A stretch of 64,000 bases of DNA from Streptomyces diastatochromogenes (GCA_026913215.1 JAPTYK010000001.1:3100001-3164000), one strand, 5' to 3'. Counted from the stretch's first letter, positions 26,627 through 36,832 are shown. The notes: generated by a model not told the origin, from the sequence alone. Made by a program: numbers and translations.

Positions 26627-27430
26627 CTAGACCTCGTAGACGACGGTCACGGGCGCGTGGTCGCTCCACCGCTCCCCGTGGGTCGCGGCCCGCTCGACGT
26701 AGGCCTTCACGGCCTTCCCGGCGAGTCCGGGCGTGGCCATCTGGTAGTCGATCCGCCAGCCGCTGTCGTTGTCGAAGGCGCGCCCCCGGTAGGACCACCA
26801 GGAGTAGGGCCCCTCCTGCTCGGGGTGCAGCTCCCGCACGACGTCCACGTACCCGCCGTCGCCCCCGTCGAGGACCTTCCCGAGCCACTCCCGCTCCTCG
26901 GGCAGGAACCCGGCGTTCTTCTTGTTCGACTTCCAGTTCTTGAGGTCGGCCTCGCGGTGGGCGATGTTCCAGTCGCCGCAGACGACGACCTCGCGGCCCT
27001 CGGCGGCGGCCCGGACCCTGAGCTCCTTGAGGTACGGCAGGAACTCGTCCATGAACCGGTACTTCTCGTCCTGGCGCTCGGTCCCGACCTCGCCGGAGGG
27101 CAGATAGAGGCTGGCGACGGTCACGCCGGGCAGGTCGGCCTCCACGTACCGGCCGCTGGAGTCGAACTCGGCGGACCCGAAGCCGATCCGCACGGCGTCG
27201 GGCTCGCGCCGCGTGTAGAGCGACACACCGGCGCGCCCCTTGGCGGCGGCGGGGGCGTGGACGGTGAACCAGCCCTCGGGCCCGCGCACCTCCTCGGGCA
27301 GCTGCGCCTCCTCGGCGCGGACCTCCTGGAGGCAGACGGCATCGGCGGAGGTGCCGGCCAGCCACTCGACGAAGCCCTTCTTGGCGGCGGCGCGGAGACC
27401 ATTGACATTCACGGACGTCACAGTGAGCAT
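26627..27430 (-). CDS. xthA: Exodeoxyribonuclease III
   Basis: 267 residues, the usual size. All catalytic motifs are present: NVNGLRAA at the N-terminus, LQEVRA with the metal-binding Glu, the Tyr region YLPSGEVG, GDWNIAHREADLKN (Asp and Asn of the active site), and the terminal SDHAPVTVVYEV. It cleaves abasic sites and degrades DNA 3'-5' in base-excision repair. The start is preceded by TATTCT six bases upstream, suggesting a leaderless mRNA. Its promoter and that of the divergent GNAT gene share only 50 bases. Confidence 0.93.
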   Translation of the reverse strand: MLTVTSVNVNGLRAAAKKGFVEWLAGTSADAVCLQEVRAEEAQLPEEVRGPEGWFTVHAPAAAKGRAGVSLYTRREPDAVRIGFGSAEFDSSGRYVEADLPGVTVASLYLPSGEVGTERQDEKYRFMDEFLPYLKELRVRAAAEGREVVVCGDWNIAHREADLKNWKSNKKNAGFLPEEREWLGKVLDGGDGGYVDVVRELHPEQEGPYSWWSYRGRAFDNDSGWRIDYQMATPGLAGKAVKAYVERAATHGERWSDHAPVTVVYEV

Positions 27431-27436
27431 CCCGGG

Positions 27437-27442
27437 AGAATA
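27437..27442 (-). promoter_or_regulatory. -10 element of the exonuclease III gene (predicted leaderless)
   Basis: TATTCT on the minus strand, six bases before the ATG at 27430. It is close to the TATAAT consensus and unusually AT-rich for this genome. Confidence 0.5.
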
Positions 27443-27467
27443 CCGACACCCGGCATCCGCATACATG

Positions 27468-27473
27468 TACGAT
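27468..27473 (+). promoter_or_regulatory. -10 element of the divergent GNAT gene (predicted leaderless)
   Basis: TACGAT, exactly seven bases before ATG 27481, with no ribosome site between. Confidence 0.5.
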
Positions 27474-27480
27474 CCACCGC

Positions 27481-27959
27481 ATGAACATTCAGCCCACGCC
27501 TTACGACCACCCCGACGCCGTCAAACTCAACGACGCCGTCCAGGCGGAGTACGCCGTCCGCTACGACGGCGAGGGCGACGAGACACCGCTGGATCCCGGA
27601 ATGTTCGTCCCGCCCCACGGCCTCTACCTCCTCGCGTACGACGCCGAGGGCCGCCCCGTCGCCACCGGCGGCTGGCGCACCCAGGACGCCAACGACGAGG
27701 GCTACTCCGACGGCGACGCCGAGCTCAAGCGCATGTACGTCGTCCCCGAGGCCCGCGGCCTCGGCCTCGCCCGCCGCATCCTCGCCGCCCTCGAATCCGA
27801 CGCCCGCGCCGCCGGCCGCACCCGCATGGTCCTCGAAACCGGCACCGCCCAACCCGAGGCCATAGCCCTCTACACCTCCAGCGGCTACGCCCCTGCCCCA
27901 AGTTCGGCCACTACCGCGACTACCCCAACAGCCGCTGCTTCGCGAAGCCCCTGACCTGA
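27481..27959 (+). CDS. GNAT family N-acetyltransferase, one frameshift
   Basis: About 159 residues. The acetyl-CoA binding motif is ELKRMYVVPEARGLGLARRI (the R/Q-G-x-G-x-A/G pattern), followed by ETGTAQPEAIALYTSSGY, the usual E-T-G...A-x-x-L-Y pattern. The substrate is unknown. One C is missing near 27890; the repaired C-terminus is KFGHYRDYPNSRCFAKPL, a common ending in this subgroup. Confidence 0.85.
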
Positions 27960-28034
27960 CACCCCCGCTGACCCGCGCTCAAGTGGCGCGGGTCACACCC
28001 CGTACACCACTTCCCCACCCCGCCCCGGAAAGCA

Positions 28035-28068
28035 AGATCCCGCCCGATCTTCCGATCGGACGGGATCT
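28035..28068 (-). terminator. Terminator downstream of the tRNA gene
   Basis: AGATCCCG and CGGGATCT form the outer stem and CCGATC/GATCGG the inner stem. On the minus strand the hairpin is followed by TTGCTTT, so it fits as an intrinsic terminator for the tRNA transcript. Confidence 0.7.
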
Positions 28069-28077
28069 CCGTGTCTG

Positions 28078-28149
28078 TGGACCTGTGGGATTTGAACCCC
28101 AGACCCCTCGATGCGAACGAGGTGCGCTACCAGACTGCGCCACAGGCCC
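28078..28149 (-). tRNA. tRNA-Ala (anticodon CGC)
   Basis: The minus strand folds as a tRNA: acceptor GGGCCTG pairs with CAGGTCC and leaves A as discriminator; the D-arm is GCGC-AGTCTGGTA-GCGC; the anticodon stem CCTCG/CGAGG holds loop TTCGCAT, anticodon CGC (plus-strand bases 28113-28115). The acceptor carries the G3-U70 pair that identifies alanine tRNAs. The T-arm has TGGGG on one side but only CCCA on the other: one C is missing, just as in the many broken genes here. With it the T-stem is perfect. CCA is not encoded. Confidence 0.9.
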
Positions 28150-28243
28150 TTGCGACGTGTGAAACATTAGCACCCCGATCGGGAAGAACAAAATCCGCTC
28201 CTCCGCAGGTCAGCCGGGGACCGTCGCGGGCCCCCGGCCGGGG

Positions 28244-29262
28244 TCATTCGTTGGCCGCCCGGGGCCGGTCGTCGTCGGCGTACTGGTCGAAGAGGGGGTG
28301 CGGCCGTGGTCGCGGGTGCGGCGGGGTGGGGTGGTGCGCTGGCGGGGGCCGGGGAGGGGTGGGGGTGGGGTCGGCCGCGGTGGAGGAGCGGGCGGCGCTC
28401 CAGGTCTCGGGGTCCGTGATGTCGATGCCGTTGGTGGCGCGCGGGGCGACCGGGGCGGTGACGTAGGTGGGGAGGGGCACGGGGACCGGGTCCCAGCTGT
28501 CGCCGAGGACCGGGCCGCGCTCGCGCTGCTGGTCCACCCACTCCGCGTGGTCGGTCTGCTCGACCAGGGCGCGCCGGTCCGCCTCCTGGGGCGTGACCGC
28601 GGGGCCTGGTCGGCCTCCGGCTCCGGCGTCGGGGCCGGGCGGCGGCTCTCGCGCAGCCGGGCGGCGGCGGCTTCGGCGCGGCGGCGGTCCATCACGTACA
28701 CGAAGCGGCGCCGCTCCTGGATCCGCAGGTGCACGATGTACGCGCTGAGGAGCAGGGCGGGGACCGCCGGGGCCCACAGGAAGGCGACGCCGCCGACGGC
28801 CGCGACGACCGCCCCGAGGGTGAAGGCGGCGAAGAGGAGCGTGGTGACCCGGCGGCGGCGCGCGAGGACCTTGCCCCGGCGGGCGCGCTCGGCGGCGCCC
28901 GGGGCGGGCCGGGCCGGCGCGGGTTCGGCGCCGGTTCCGGAGCGGGTTCCGGGAGCTCCAGGCGCGCTTCCGTCCTGGCGCGGGCGCGAGAAGGCCCGGA
29001 CGTCGACCGAGCTCAGATGCTCGGTCTCCGCGTCCGGGTCCACGTCGGGCGTCGGTCCCTCCGCCGCAAGGTCCCGCTGCTTGAGCTCCTTGGCGTACCG
29101 GCGCTCCATGCCCGCCCGTCCGGAAAGCAGCCGGATGGCGGTGCTGAAGCGTTCCGTCGGACGGGCTTCGTTCAGCTCGTCCTGCCTGCGGAGCCACATC
29201 GGCACCAAGTAGGCGGCCCAGGCCCCGACGATGACTGCGTAGATGAGGCCGCTGCTGCTCAC
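28244..29262 (-). CDS. sepX: Divisome membrane protein SepX (GlpR family), one frameshift
   Basis: About 340 residues. The N-terminal helix SSGLIYAVIVGAWAAYLVPM is followed by RRQDELNEARPTERFSTAIR, the conserved start of SepX/GlpR proteins. A second hydrophobic pair lies in the middle (LLFAAFTLGAVVAAVGGVAF, then PAVPALLLSAYIVHL). The rest is charged and Pro-rich. SepX is a membrane protein needed for hyphal septation in Streptomyces, and its relative GlpR is the membrane receptor of the gephyrin-like protein Glp in corynebacteria; a glp/moeA gene lies 2 kb away here. One base is missing near 28608. The GTG start is seven bases after TACCGT. Confidence 0.82.
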
Positions 29263-29269
29263 GCCTCAC

Positions 29270-29275
29270 ACGGTA
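29270..29275 (-). promoter_or_regulatory. -10 element of sepX (predicted leaderless)
   Basis: TACCGT on the minus strand ends seven bases before the GTG at 29262. The upstream spacer (29276-29398) is markedly AT-richer than its surroundings and contains the palindrome GGCCAATTGGCC at 29298-29309, so sepX probably has its own promoter besides read-through from galU. Confidence 0.45.
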
Positions 29276-29398
29276 GAGGGGTTCTGTAACACGCATCGGC
29301 CAATTGGCCCGGTGTGTCGCACGATCTGGCTGATATCACTGAACTTTTTTGTGATTGTTCAGATCGATTGACTCCAACTGGCGATTAAATTCGAACAC

Positions 29399-30009
29399 TT
29401 ATTGCATTCTCGCGTGGTGCCAGCGCCTCAGCAGTCCCTCCGGCACCTCCTCCGCCGTCAGCGCGAACACCAGATGGTCCCGCCACGCGCCGTCGATGTG
29501 CAGATAGCGCGGCCGCAGCCCCTCCTCGCGGAATCCGAGCTTTTCCACCACCCGGCGCGAAGGCCCGTTCTCCGGGCGGATGCACACCTCCATGCGGTGC
29601 AGCCCCACACCGCGGAAGCAGTGGTCGACGGCGAGCGCGACCGCCGTCGGCATCACCCCGCGCCCGGCCACCTCGCTGTCCACCCAGTACCCCACGTGCC
29701 CCGAGCACATCGAGCCCCAGGTGATCCCGGCCACCGTCAACTGGCCGACGAGCCGCCCCCGGTACTCGATCACGAACGGCAGCATCCGGCCGGCGTTCGC
29801 CTCCGACCGCAGATGGCGCACCATCTGACGGTACGTCGGCCGCTGCGCCGCCGGACCGCCCGGGGCGGCGGCGGAACCGTCGCCTCCCAGGGCCGCAGCC
29901 ACTCGCGGTTGCGCCGGTTCACCTCGCGCCAGGCCGCCTGGTCGCGCATCCTTATCGGTCGGAGCAGGACGTCGCCGTCGACGAGCACCACCGGCCAGGA
30001 CGGGATCAC
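29399..30009 (-). CDS. RimJ/RimL-type GNAT acetyltransferase, one frameshift
   Basis: About 203 residues. The start [20 protein letters not shown] is the usual RimJ-like beginning; the acetyl-CoA loop is GYWVDSEVAGRGVMPTAVAL and the C-terminal motif is RPENGPSRRVVEKLGFREEG. It probably acetylates the N-terminus of a ribosomal or other protein. One base is missing near 29868. ATG 30009 overlaps the stop of the mog gene (ATGA). This gene is a regular member of the galU-glp-moaC-mog-rimJ-sepX group in streptomycetes. Confidence 0.82.
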
Positions 30010-30566
30010 GACGCTCTCGGGTGGTCGCCGCCGCGGATCTGGTCGACGGCGTGCCGGAGGAGCGGCTCCAGGACGGCCAGACCGTCCCGCACCCCGCCGG
30101 GGGACCCCGGCAGGTTCACGATCAGCGTGGCGCCCGCGACCCCGGCCAGACCGCGCGAGAGCGCCGCCGTGGGGACCTTCTCCCGGCCGTACGCGCGGAT
30201 CGCCTCCGGGATGCCCGGGATCTCGCGGTCGAGGACCCTGCGGGTGACCTCGGGCGTCTCGTCGGTGGGCGAGACGCCCGTGCCGCCGGTGGTGACGATC
30301 ACGTCGTACCCGGCGGCGACCCCGGCGCGCAGGGCCGCCTCCACCGGCGCCCCGTCCGGGACGACCCGCGGGCCGTCCACGGCGAAGCGCATCCGGGTCA
30401 GGCCCTCGGCGATCAGCGGACCGCCCTTGTCCTCGTACACCCCGGCCGAGGCCCGGTTGGAGGCGGTGACGACGAGCGCGCGGTAGGCCTCGGCCGGGAC
30501 CTCGCCGGGCCCGCCGGACGGCTCCCCGTGCTCGTGGACCCCCGCCACCCGGCCCGCGCGCGTCAC
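30006..30566 (-). CDS. mog: MogA/MoaB family molybdopterin adenylyltransferase
   Basis: 186 residues. Family marks are [20 protein letters not shown], the [15 protein letters not shown] loop that binds molybdopterin, and the NLPGSPGGV motif. It activates molybdopterin by adenylation before metal insertion. GTG 30566 overlaps the TGA of moaC and its own stop overlaps the rimJ start, so three genes are translationally chained. The frame is intact. Confidence 0.9.
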   Translation of the reverse strand: MTRAGRVAGVHEHGEPSGGPGEVPAEAYRALVVTASNRASAGVYEDKGGPLIAEGLTRMRFAVDGPRVVPDGAPVEAALRAGVAAGYDVIVTTGGTGVSPTDETPEVTRRVLDREIPGIPEAIRAYGREKVPTAALSRGLAGVAGATLIVNLPGSPGGVRDGLAVLEPLLRHAVDQIRGGDHPRAS

Positions 30567-31048
30567 GCCTCGGCCCTCGTCCAGTGACCCGACTTGCCGC
30601 CCGTCTTCTCCTCCACCCGCACGTCGGAGATGACCGCGCCCTTGTCGACCGCCTTGATCATGTCGACGACCGTCAGGGCCGCGACCGAAACCGCCGTGAG
30701 GGCCTCCATCTCGACGCCCGTGCGGTCCGTGGTCTTCACCGTCGCCAGGATCTCCACGGCCTCGTCCGTGACCGCCAGGTCCAGCGTGACGCCCGAGACG
30801 GCCAGCGGGTGGCAGAGCGGGATGAGGTCGGGGGTCTTCTTGGCGCCCATGATCCCGGCGATGCGGGCGGTGGCCAGCGCGTCGCCCTTCGGGACGCCCT
30901 CGCCGCGCAGCAGCTCGATCACGCGCGGCGAGACGAGGACCCGCCCGCTGGCGCGGGCGGTGCGGGACGTGACGTCCTTCGCCGATACGTCGACCATGCG
31001 GGCCGCGCCCGCCTCGTCGATGTGGGTGAGACCTTGCTGCGTGCTCAT
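30563..31048 (-). CDS. moaC: Cyclic pyranopterin monophosphate synthase MoaC
   Basis: 161 residues, the usual length. The sequence [20 protein letters not shown] at the N-terminus, [19 protein letters not shown] in the middle and [20 protein letters not shown] are standard MoaC motifs, including the active-site lysines and His-Pro pair. It converts the MoaA product into cyclic pyranopterin monophosphate. No moaA is in the window. The gap to the glp gene upstream is about 60 bases. Confidence 0.95.
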   Translation of the reverse strand: MSTQQGLTHIDEAGAARMVDVSAKDVTSRTARASGRVLVSPRVIELLRGEGVPKGDALATARIAGIMGAKKTPDLIPLCHPLAVSGVTLDLAVTDEAVEILATVKTTDRTGVEMEALTAVSVAALTVVDMIKAVDKGAVISDVRVEEKTGGKSGHWTRAEA

Positions 31049-31107
31049 GGCCGTGACACTCCCGGTCGCTGTGTGAAGGACGACACCGTACCCCCAGCGT
31101 CGCCCCC

Positions 31108-32456
31108 TCAGCCGAGGAGGACCACTTCCAGCTCGCTGCCCGGCTCCACGCTCTCCACGTCCTCCGGGACCACGAGCAGGCAGTCCGCGTGCGCGAGGGC
31201 CGCGATCAGGTGGGATCCGGCACCGCCCACGGGGGTGACGGTGCCCGCCTCCGGGTCGTAGGTGCCGCGGAGGAACTGGCGGCGGCCGGCCGGGGACGAC
31301 AGCGCCTCGTCGGCGCTGAGGACCGCCCGGACCGTGGGCCGGTGGAGGTCCTCGACGCCCATCAGCGCGCGGATCGCGGGGCGCACGAACAGCTCGAAGG
31401 AGACGTACGAGGAGACCGGGTTCCCCGGGAGGGCGAGCAGCGGGATCTGCTCGGCGCCGATCGCGCCGAAGCCCTGCGGCTTGCCCGGCTGCATGGCGAG
31501 CTTGCGGAAGTCGACCTGCCCGTCGGCGGTCAGCGCCTCCTTCACCACGTCGTACGCGCCGACGCTCACCCCGCCGGTGGTCACGATCAGATCGGCCCGG
31601 ATGAGCTGGTCCTCGATGGTGGCGCGCAGCGACTCGGCGTCGTCGGCGACGGCCCCACCCGGTAGGCCAGGGCGCCGGCGTCCCGCGCGGCGGCGGCGAG
31701 CGCGAAGCTGTTGGAGTCGTGGATCTGGCCTCGCCCAGCGGCTCGCCGGGCTGGACGAGCTCGCTGCCGGTGGAGAGGACGACCACGCGCGGGCGGGGCG
31801 GACCTTCACGCTGCCCCGGCCGATCGCGGCGAGCAGGCCGATCTGCGGCGGCCCGAGGACCGTGCCCGCCGCGAGGGCGAGCTCCCCGGCCCGCACGTCG
31901 CTGCCCACCCTGCGGACGTGGGCCCCGGCCTCGGCGGAGCGGTGCACCGGACCTCGCCGGCGGCGCCCTCGGGGCGGCGCTGGCGGCGGTCATGCCGGTG
32001 GCCGCTCCCCGCCCGTACCGCCGTCGGTCCATTCGACGGGGACGACGGCCTCGGCGCCGGGCGGCAGCGGGGCGCCGGTCATGATCCGGGCGGCCTGGCC
32101 GGGGCCGACCTCGGGCAGGCCGCCGGCGCCCGCGGCGACGTCTCCGATGACGGTGAGGACGGCGGGGAACTCCTCGGTGGCCCCGGAGACGTCGGCGACC
32201 CGGACCGCGTACCCGTCCATGGAGCTGTTGTCGAAGGGGGGCAGCGCGGCCGGCACCGTCACGTCCTCGACGAGGACGCAGCCCTGGGCGTCGAGGAGTT
32301 GCAGCTCGATGGGTTCGAGCGGGGCGACCGTCGCCAGGATGTCGGCGAGGTGCTCGTCCACCGACCACAGGCCGCGGGCCGGACCCGCGCAGGGTCGGCC
32401 GCGCCCGCCACACCGTCGTGCTCGTGCTCGTGCTCGTGTGCCGCGCTGCTGCTCAA
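31108..32456 (-). CDS. glp: Gephyrin-like molybdotransferase Glp (MoeA family), frameshifted in this sequence
   Basis: About 450 residues after repair. Parts in order: an unusual N-terminus [17 protein letters not shown], the conserved [20 protein letters not shown], then [12 protein letters not shown], the MoeA signature. These are followed by the MPT-binding domain with [17 protein letters not shown] and [19 protein letters not shown]. MoeA inserts molybdate into adenylated molybdopterin; in actinobacteria the Glp branch also binds FtsZ and the GlpR/SepX receptor. Several slips (near 32375, 31985, 31945, 31800 and 31650) lie in C/G runs. TTG 32456 is preferred as the start: it is the only codon that includes the family N-terminus and follows GAGGAG at about 11 bases, overlapping the galU end. 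Confidence 0.78.
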
Positions 32457-32460
32457 GGTC

Positions 32461-33372
32461 CTACATCTCCTCGTTGACGTATCTCCGGAGCCAGGCCCGG
32501 AAGTCCGGTCCCAGATCTTCACGTTCGCACGCGAGTCTGACAATGGCACGCAGATAGTCGCCGCGGTCGCCGGTGTCATAACGGCGGCCCTTGAACACGA
32601 CGCCGTGGACCGGGCCGCCGATCTTCTCGTCCGAGGCGAGCTTCTGCAGGGCGTCGGTCAGCTGGATCTCGCCGCCGCGCCCCGGCTCGGTCTCCCGCAG
32701 GGTGTCGAAGACGGCCGGATCCAGGACGTAACGGCCGATGATCGCGTAGTTGCTGGGCGCCTCGCCGGTCTCCGGCTTCTCGACCAGGTCCGTCACCTGG
32801 ACGACGTCCGGGTCGGCGGTCGGCTCGACCGCCGCGCAGCCGTACAGGTGGATCTGCGAGGGCTCGACCTCCATCAGGGCGATCACGCTGCCGCCCTCCC
32901 GCTCCTGGACCTCCACCATCCGCGCGAGCAGCGGGTCGCGCGGGTCGATCAGGTCGTCGCCGAGGAGCACCGCGAAGGGCTGGTCGCCGACGTGCGGGGC
33001 GGCGCACAGCACGGCGTGGCCGAGGCCGCGCGGGGTCCCCTGGCGGACGTAGTGCATCGTGGCCAGGTCGCTGGACTCCTGAACCTTGGAGAGGCGTTCG
33101 GCGTCGCCCTTCCGGCTCAGGGCCTCCTCCAGCTCGTAGTTCCGGTCGAAGTGGTCCTCCAGGGGCCGCTTGTTCCGGCCGGTGATCATCAGGACATCGG
33201 TGAGGCCGGCCGCGACGGCCTCCTCGACGACGTACTGGATGGCCGGCTTGTCGACGACCGGCAGCATCTCCTTCGGGGTCGCCTTGGTCGCCGGGAGGAA
33301 GCGGGTGCCGAGACCGGCGGCGGGGATGACAGCCTTGCTGATCCGACCGAGCCTGGGAAGCGACTGATTCAT
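32461..33372 (-). CDS. galU: UTP--glucose-1-phosphate uridylyltransferase
   Basis: 303 residues. The nucleotidyltransferase motif KAVIPAAGLGTRFLPATKAT, then PKEMLPVVDKPAIQYVVEEA is diagnostic; later GTPRGLGHAVLCA, LLGDDL (metal-binding Asp) and VEKPETGEAPSNYAIIGRY follow. It makes UDP-glucose for wall polymers and sugar nucleotides. The start ATG is seven bases after TAAGGT, so the mRNA is predicted leaderless. It is the first gene of the glp/moaC/mog/rimJ group. Confidence 0.95.
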   Translation of the reverse strand: MNQSLPRLGRISKAVIPAAGLGTRFLPATKATPKEMLPVVDKPAIQYVVEEAVAAGLTDVLMITGRNKRPLEDHFDRNYELEEALSRKGDAERLSKVQESSDLATMHYVRQGTPRGLGHAVLCAAPHVGDQPFAVLLGDDLIDPRDPLLARMVEVQEREGGSVIALMEVEPSQIHLYGCAAVEPTADPDVVQVTDLVEKPETGEAPSNYAIIGRYVLDPAVFDTLRETEPGRGGEIQLTDALQKLASDEKIGGPVHGVVFKGRRYDTGDRGDYLRAIVRLACEREDLGPDFRAWLRRYVNEEM

Positions 33373-33379
33373 GCGGTGC

Positions 33380-33385
33380 ACCTTA
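33380..33385 (-). promoter_or_regulatory. -10 element of galU (predicted leaderless)
   Basis: TAAGGT on the minus strand, exactly seven bases upstream of the ATG at 33372, with no ribosome site between. Confidence 0.5.
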
Positions 33386-33476
33386 GCCCTTCGTAATGAG
33401 AGGAAGATGTGACTTCGGTTAACTTCCTCCACATAAAGACAGTTACGAGACGTTCGTGAACGCACAGAGGGCCGAG

Positions 33477-34096
33477 ATGACACCGGAGATGTCCGAAAAG
33501 ACCGCGCTGCGCAGCCGACTTCTGGCCGCACGGGCCGCGCTGACCCCGAATCCCTCGCGGACGCGGCCGAATCCCTCGCCCGGTGGGGCATGGAGCTGAC
33601 CGAACTCGCCGGGGCGGACACCGTCGCCGCGTACGTCTCGGTGGGCCGCGAACCGGGCACGCGCGCGCTCCTCGACGCCCTCCACGCGCGCGGGGTGCGG
33701 GTCCTGCTCCCCGTCCTGCTGCCCGACAACGACCTGGACTGGGCGGCGTACGAGGGGCCGGGCGGCTCGCGAAGGCCGGGCGCGGTCTGCTCGAACCGGT
33801 CGGACCCCGGCTCGGCCCCGAGGCCGTCTGCGCCGCCGGCGCCGTCCTGCTGCCGGGCCTGGCCGTCGACGGGCGCGGGATGCGGCTCGGGCGGGGCGGC
33901 GGCTCGTACGACCGGGTCCTCGCCCGGCTCGCACGCGCGCGTGGACCCGGCCCTGGTGGTGCTCCTCTACGCGAACGAGGTGGTCGCCCGGGTCCCGGAG
34001 GAACCGCACGACCACCCCGTGCACGCGGTGGTGACCCCGGAGGGTCACCCGGTTCGCGCCCTGATCAGGGCATCGAGGATCAGGGCTTCAGCGTGA
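33477..34096 (+). CDS. 5-formyltetrahydrofolate cyclo-ligase, frameshifted in this sequence
   Basis: About 207 residues after repair. The first helix is EMSEKTALRSRLLAARAALT; the middle includes VAAYVSVGREPGTRALLDAL, and the C-terminal ATP-binding part reads LLPGLAVDGRGMRLGRGGGS then YDRVLARL, the signature of the family. It converts 5-formyl-THF to 5,10-methenyl-THF using ATP. Slips lie near 33545, 33770 and 33930. ATG 33477 (AGAGGG six bases upstream) is preferred over the in-frame GTG 33456. Its end overlaps the convergent penicillin acylase gene by about 17 bases; the exact C-terminus is uncertain. Confidence 0.8.
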
Positions 34097-36832
34097 GCGT
34101 GTCCTTCGTCGTCGCGTCGACCGCCGCCTTGCCGTAGGCCCAGTCGTACAGCTCGCCCTTCGCCCAGGTGTCCGTCTGGTCGGTGTAGTTCGAGTGGAAG
34201 GCGTGGCCGGAGGCGCCGGTCAGGTTGACCCAGCGGGACTTGTCCCAGTCGCCCACGTTGACGACCATCCGCATCGACGGCACCCAGATGACGTCGTAGC
34301 CGCCGGCCGCGTTCCAGCCGGTGGCGTCGACGGCCGCCTCGCCGCCGCCCAGGTCCCACGGGCCGCGGTTGAGGAGCCGCTGCACGACGCCGGGGCCCGC
34401 GGTGCCGAGGGTCTGGTTCTTCAGGGTCAGCTGGTGCAGCCGGCCCCAGCTCCAGGTGGAGACGTCCTTGCCGAGCTTGGCGGTCAGCTCCCAGCGGGCG
34501 TCCTTCATGGCGCGCGCGAGCAGCTGGTCACGGGTCTCGGTGGCCGGGTCCAGACGGTCGCCGGGGTCTTCCACCACTCGTTCTTCTCCTGCTTGAGGAG
34601 CGGGCGGACCACCTCGTACCAGCGGTCGCCGCCGTCCGGCTGCGCCGAGTCGGGGTCGCGCTGGCCGCACTCGCGGACGAGCCGGTTCTGCTCGTCGACG
34701 GGGCCGGTGGCGTCGGCCGGGCGGACGTTGATGCAGTCGCCCTCGGCGCGCAGCTCCTTGGGCAGCTTGTCGCCGAAGGCGAGCTTGAGGACGTTGCGCC
34801 AGACCGCGTTGAAGTAGGCGGCGGCGGCCGAGTCGGGCTCCTGGGTGTAGTCCCAGCCTTCGAGGAGCTTCTGCGCCTCGCGGACCTGCGGGTCGGCGAT
34901 GTCGATCTTCAGCAGGAGCGGGTTGAGCAGGGTCGCGATCTCGCTGCGGTTGTCGGTCTGCATGGTCCGCATGTCGTCCGGCGAGATCTTGCCGCCGTCC
35001 TTGGTCTTCGACTCGATGAGGTCGTTGATCCGCTGGCTGCGCGAGCCGTAGCCCCAGTCCTTGGTGAGCAGGTCGGGGTACTGCTTCGGGGAGATCACGG
35101 CCTGGTTGGCGGTGACGATGTAGCCGCGCTTCGGGTTGTACTCGTAGGGCAGCTTCTCGAAGGGGATGTAGCCCTTCCACTTGTACGAGGAGTCCCAGCC
35201 GGGCGCGGGCAGGGTGCCGTCGCCCTTGGTGCGCTGCGGGATCTTGCCCGGGGACTGGTAGCCGATGTTGCCCTCGGTGTCGGCGTAGATCAGGTTCTGG
35301 GACGGGACCTCGAAGTTCTTCGCGGCGGCCCGGAAGGTGGTGAAGTCCTTGGCGCGGTCGAGGGCGAAGATCGCGTCCATCGAGTGGCCGGGCTGGAGCG
35401 CGGTCCACTGGAGGGAGACGCCGTAGCCGGTGCCGCGGTCGGGGGCGGCGTTGCCGACGGGGGCCTTCTGGCCGACCTTCTCCAGCTCGGAGGAGCGGTC
35501 GGAGACGAGCGGTCCGTGCTCGGTGGAGCGGACGGTGATCGTGCGGTCGCTGCCGCCGGCGACCTTGATGGTCTCCTCGCGGCTGGTGAAGGGCTTGACC
35601 TTGCCGTCGACGAGGTAGCCGTCGGGGCCGATCTTCTCCAGGTAGAGGTCGGTGACGTCGGCGCCGAGGTTGGTGAGGCCCCAGGCGACCTTGTCGTTGT
35701 GGCCGATGATCACGCCGGGCATGCCGGAGAAGGTGTAGCCGGCGACGTCGTAGCGGCAGGTGGCCGAGACCGAGCGGCAGTGCAGGCCCATCTGGTACCA
35801 GAGGGACGGCAGCTGGGGCGCGAGGTGCGGGTCGTTGGCGAGCAGCGGCTTGCCGGAGGTCGTGTACTTGCCGGCGACGACCCAGGAGTTCGAGCCGATG
35901 CCGTTGCCGTTCGGGCCGAGCAGGGCGGGGACGGTGTCGAGGACCTCGGAGAGCGCGCTGAGCTGGGAGCTCACACCGCCGGAGGAGCTGGAGCCGGGGC
36001 CGGTGCCCGGGGTGTCCCCGGTGGTCGTCCCGTCGCCCTCGGTCGCGTCGGCCTTCGGGTCGAACTTCCCGGTGGACTCGTCGACGGTGCCCTTGTCCAG
36101 GATCGGCTGGTGGAGCGCGTAGGGGTACTCCGGGTACAGCTGCTTGATCTGCTTCGCGCTCAGCCGGCTCGTCATCAGCGAGCGGTCGATCTCGTCCTGC
36201 ATGTTGCCGCGCAGGTCCCAGGCCATGGCCTTGAGCCAGGCCACCGAGTCGACCGGGGTCCAGGGCTCGATCGTGTAGTCGTTGGTGAGGGCGAGCGCCG
36301 CGTACTCGACGGAGACGTCCTTCGGCGCGCGGTCCTTCAGGTAGGCGTTGACGCCCTCCGCGTAGGCCTGGAGGTACTTCTTCGTCTCCGGCGACAGGAC
36401 CTTGTCGTACTCCTGCTGCGCGACCCGGCGCCAGCCGAGGGTGCGCAGGAAGGCGTCGGTGTCGACCTGGCTCTCGCCGAACATCTCGGAGAGCCGGCCC
36501 GCGGTCACGTGCCGGCGGACGTCCATCTCGTAGAACCGGTCCTGCGCCTGGACGTAGCCCTGGGCGCGGAAGAGGTCCGTCTCGCTGTCCGCGTAGATCT
36601 GCGGGACGCCGTTCGCGTCGCGCTTCACCTCCACGTCGGCGGAGAGGTTGTCGAGGCGGATCTCGCCGGTCGTCTGCGGGAACGAGGCCCGGACGGTGCT
36701 GACGCCCCAGTAGCCGCCGAAGCCGATGCCCGCGACCAGTGCGAGGACCAGGAGGACGAGGATCAGGCGGGCGCGCCGCCCTTTCTTCTTGGCGGTCTTC
36801 TTGCCGGGGGGCGCGGACGTGTTGGAGGGCAT
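34080..36832 (-). CDS. Penicillin acylase family protein (membrane-anchored), one frameshift
   Basis: About 918 residues. A basic N-terminus and one helix (LILVLLVLALVAGIGFGGYW) anchor the protein to the outside of the membrane. The alpha-chain part begins with VEVKRDANGVPQIYADSETD, then FRAQGYVQAQDRFYEMDVRR, which is typical of the family. A low-complexity linker (TGDTPGTGPGSSSSGG) follows, then GIGSNSWVVAG, where the chain is expected to be cut before Ser to expose the N-terminal nucleophile. The family hydrolyses N-acyl bonds such as those of beta-lactams or acyl-homoserine lactones; the substrate here is unknown. One G is missing near 34560. Confidence 0.87.

Noticed and set aside
28035..28150. 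tRNA-Ala as an integration site for a genomic island
   Set aside because: No integrase, excisionase or direct repeat of the tRNA 3' end was seen, and both flanks are core genes.
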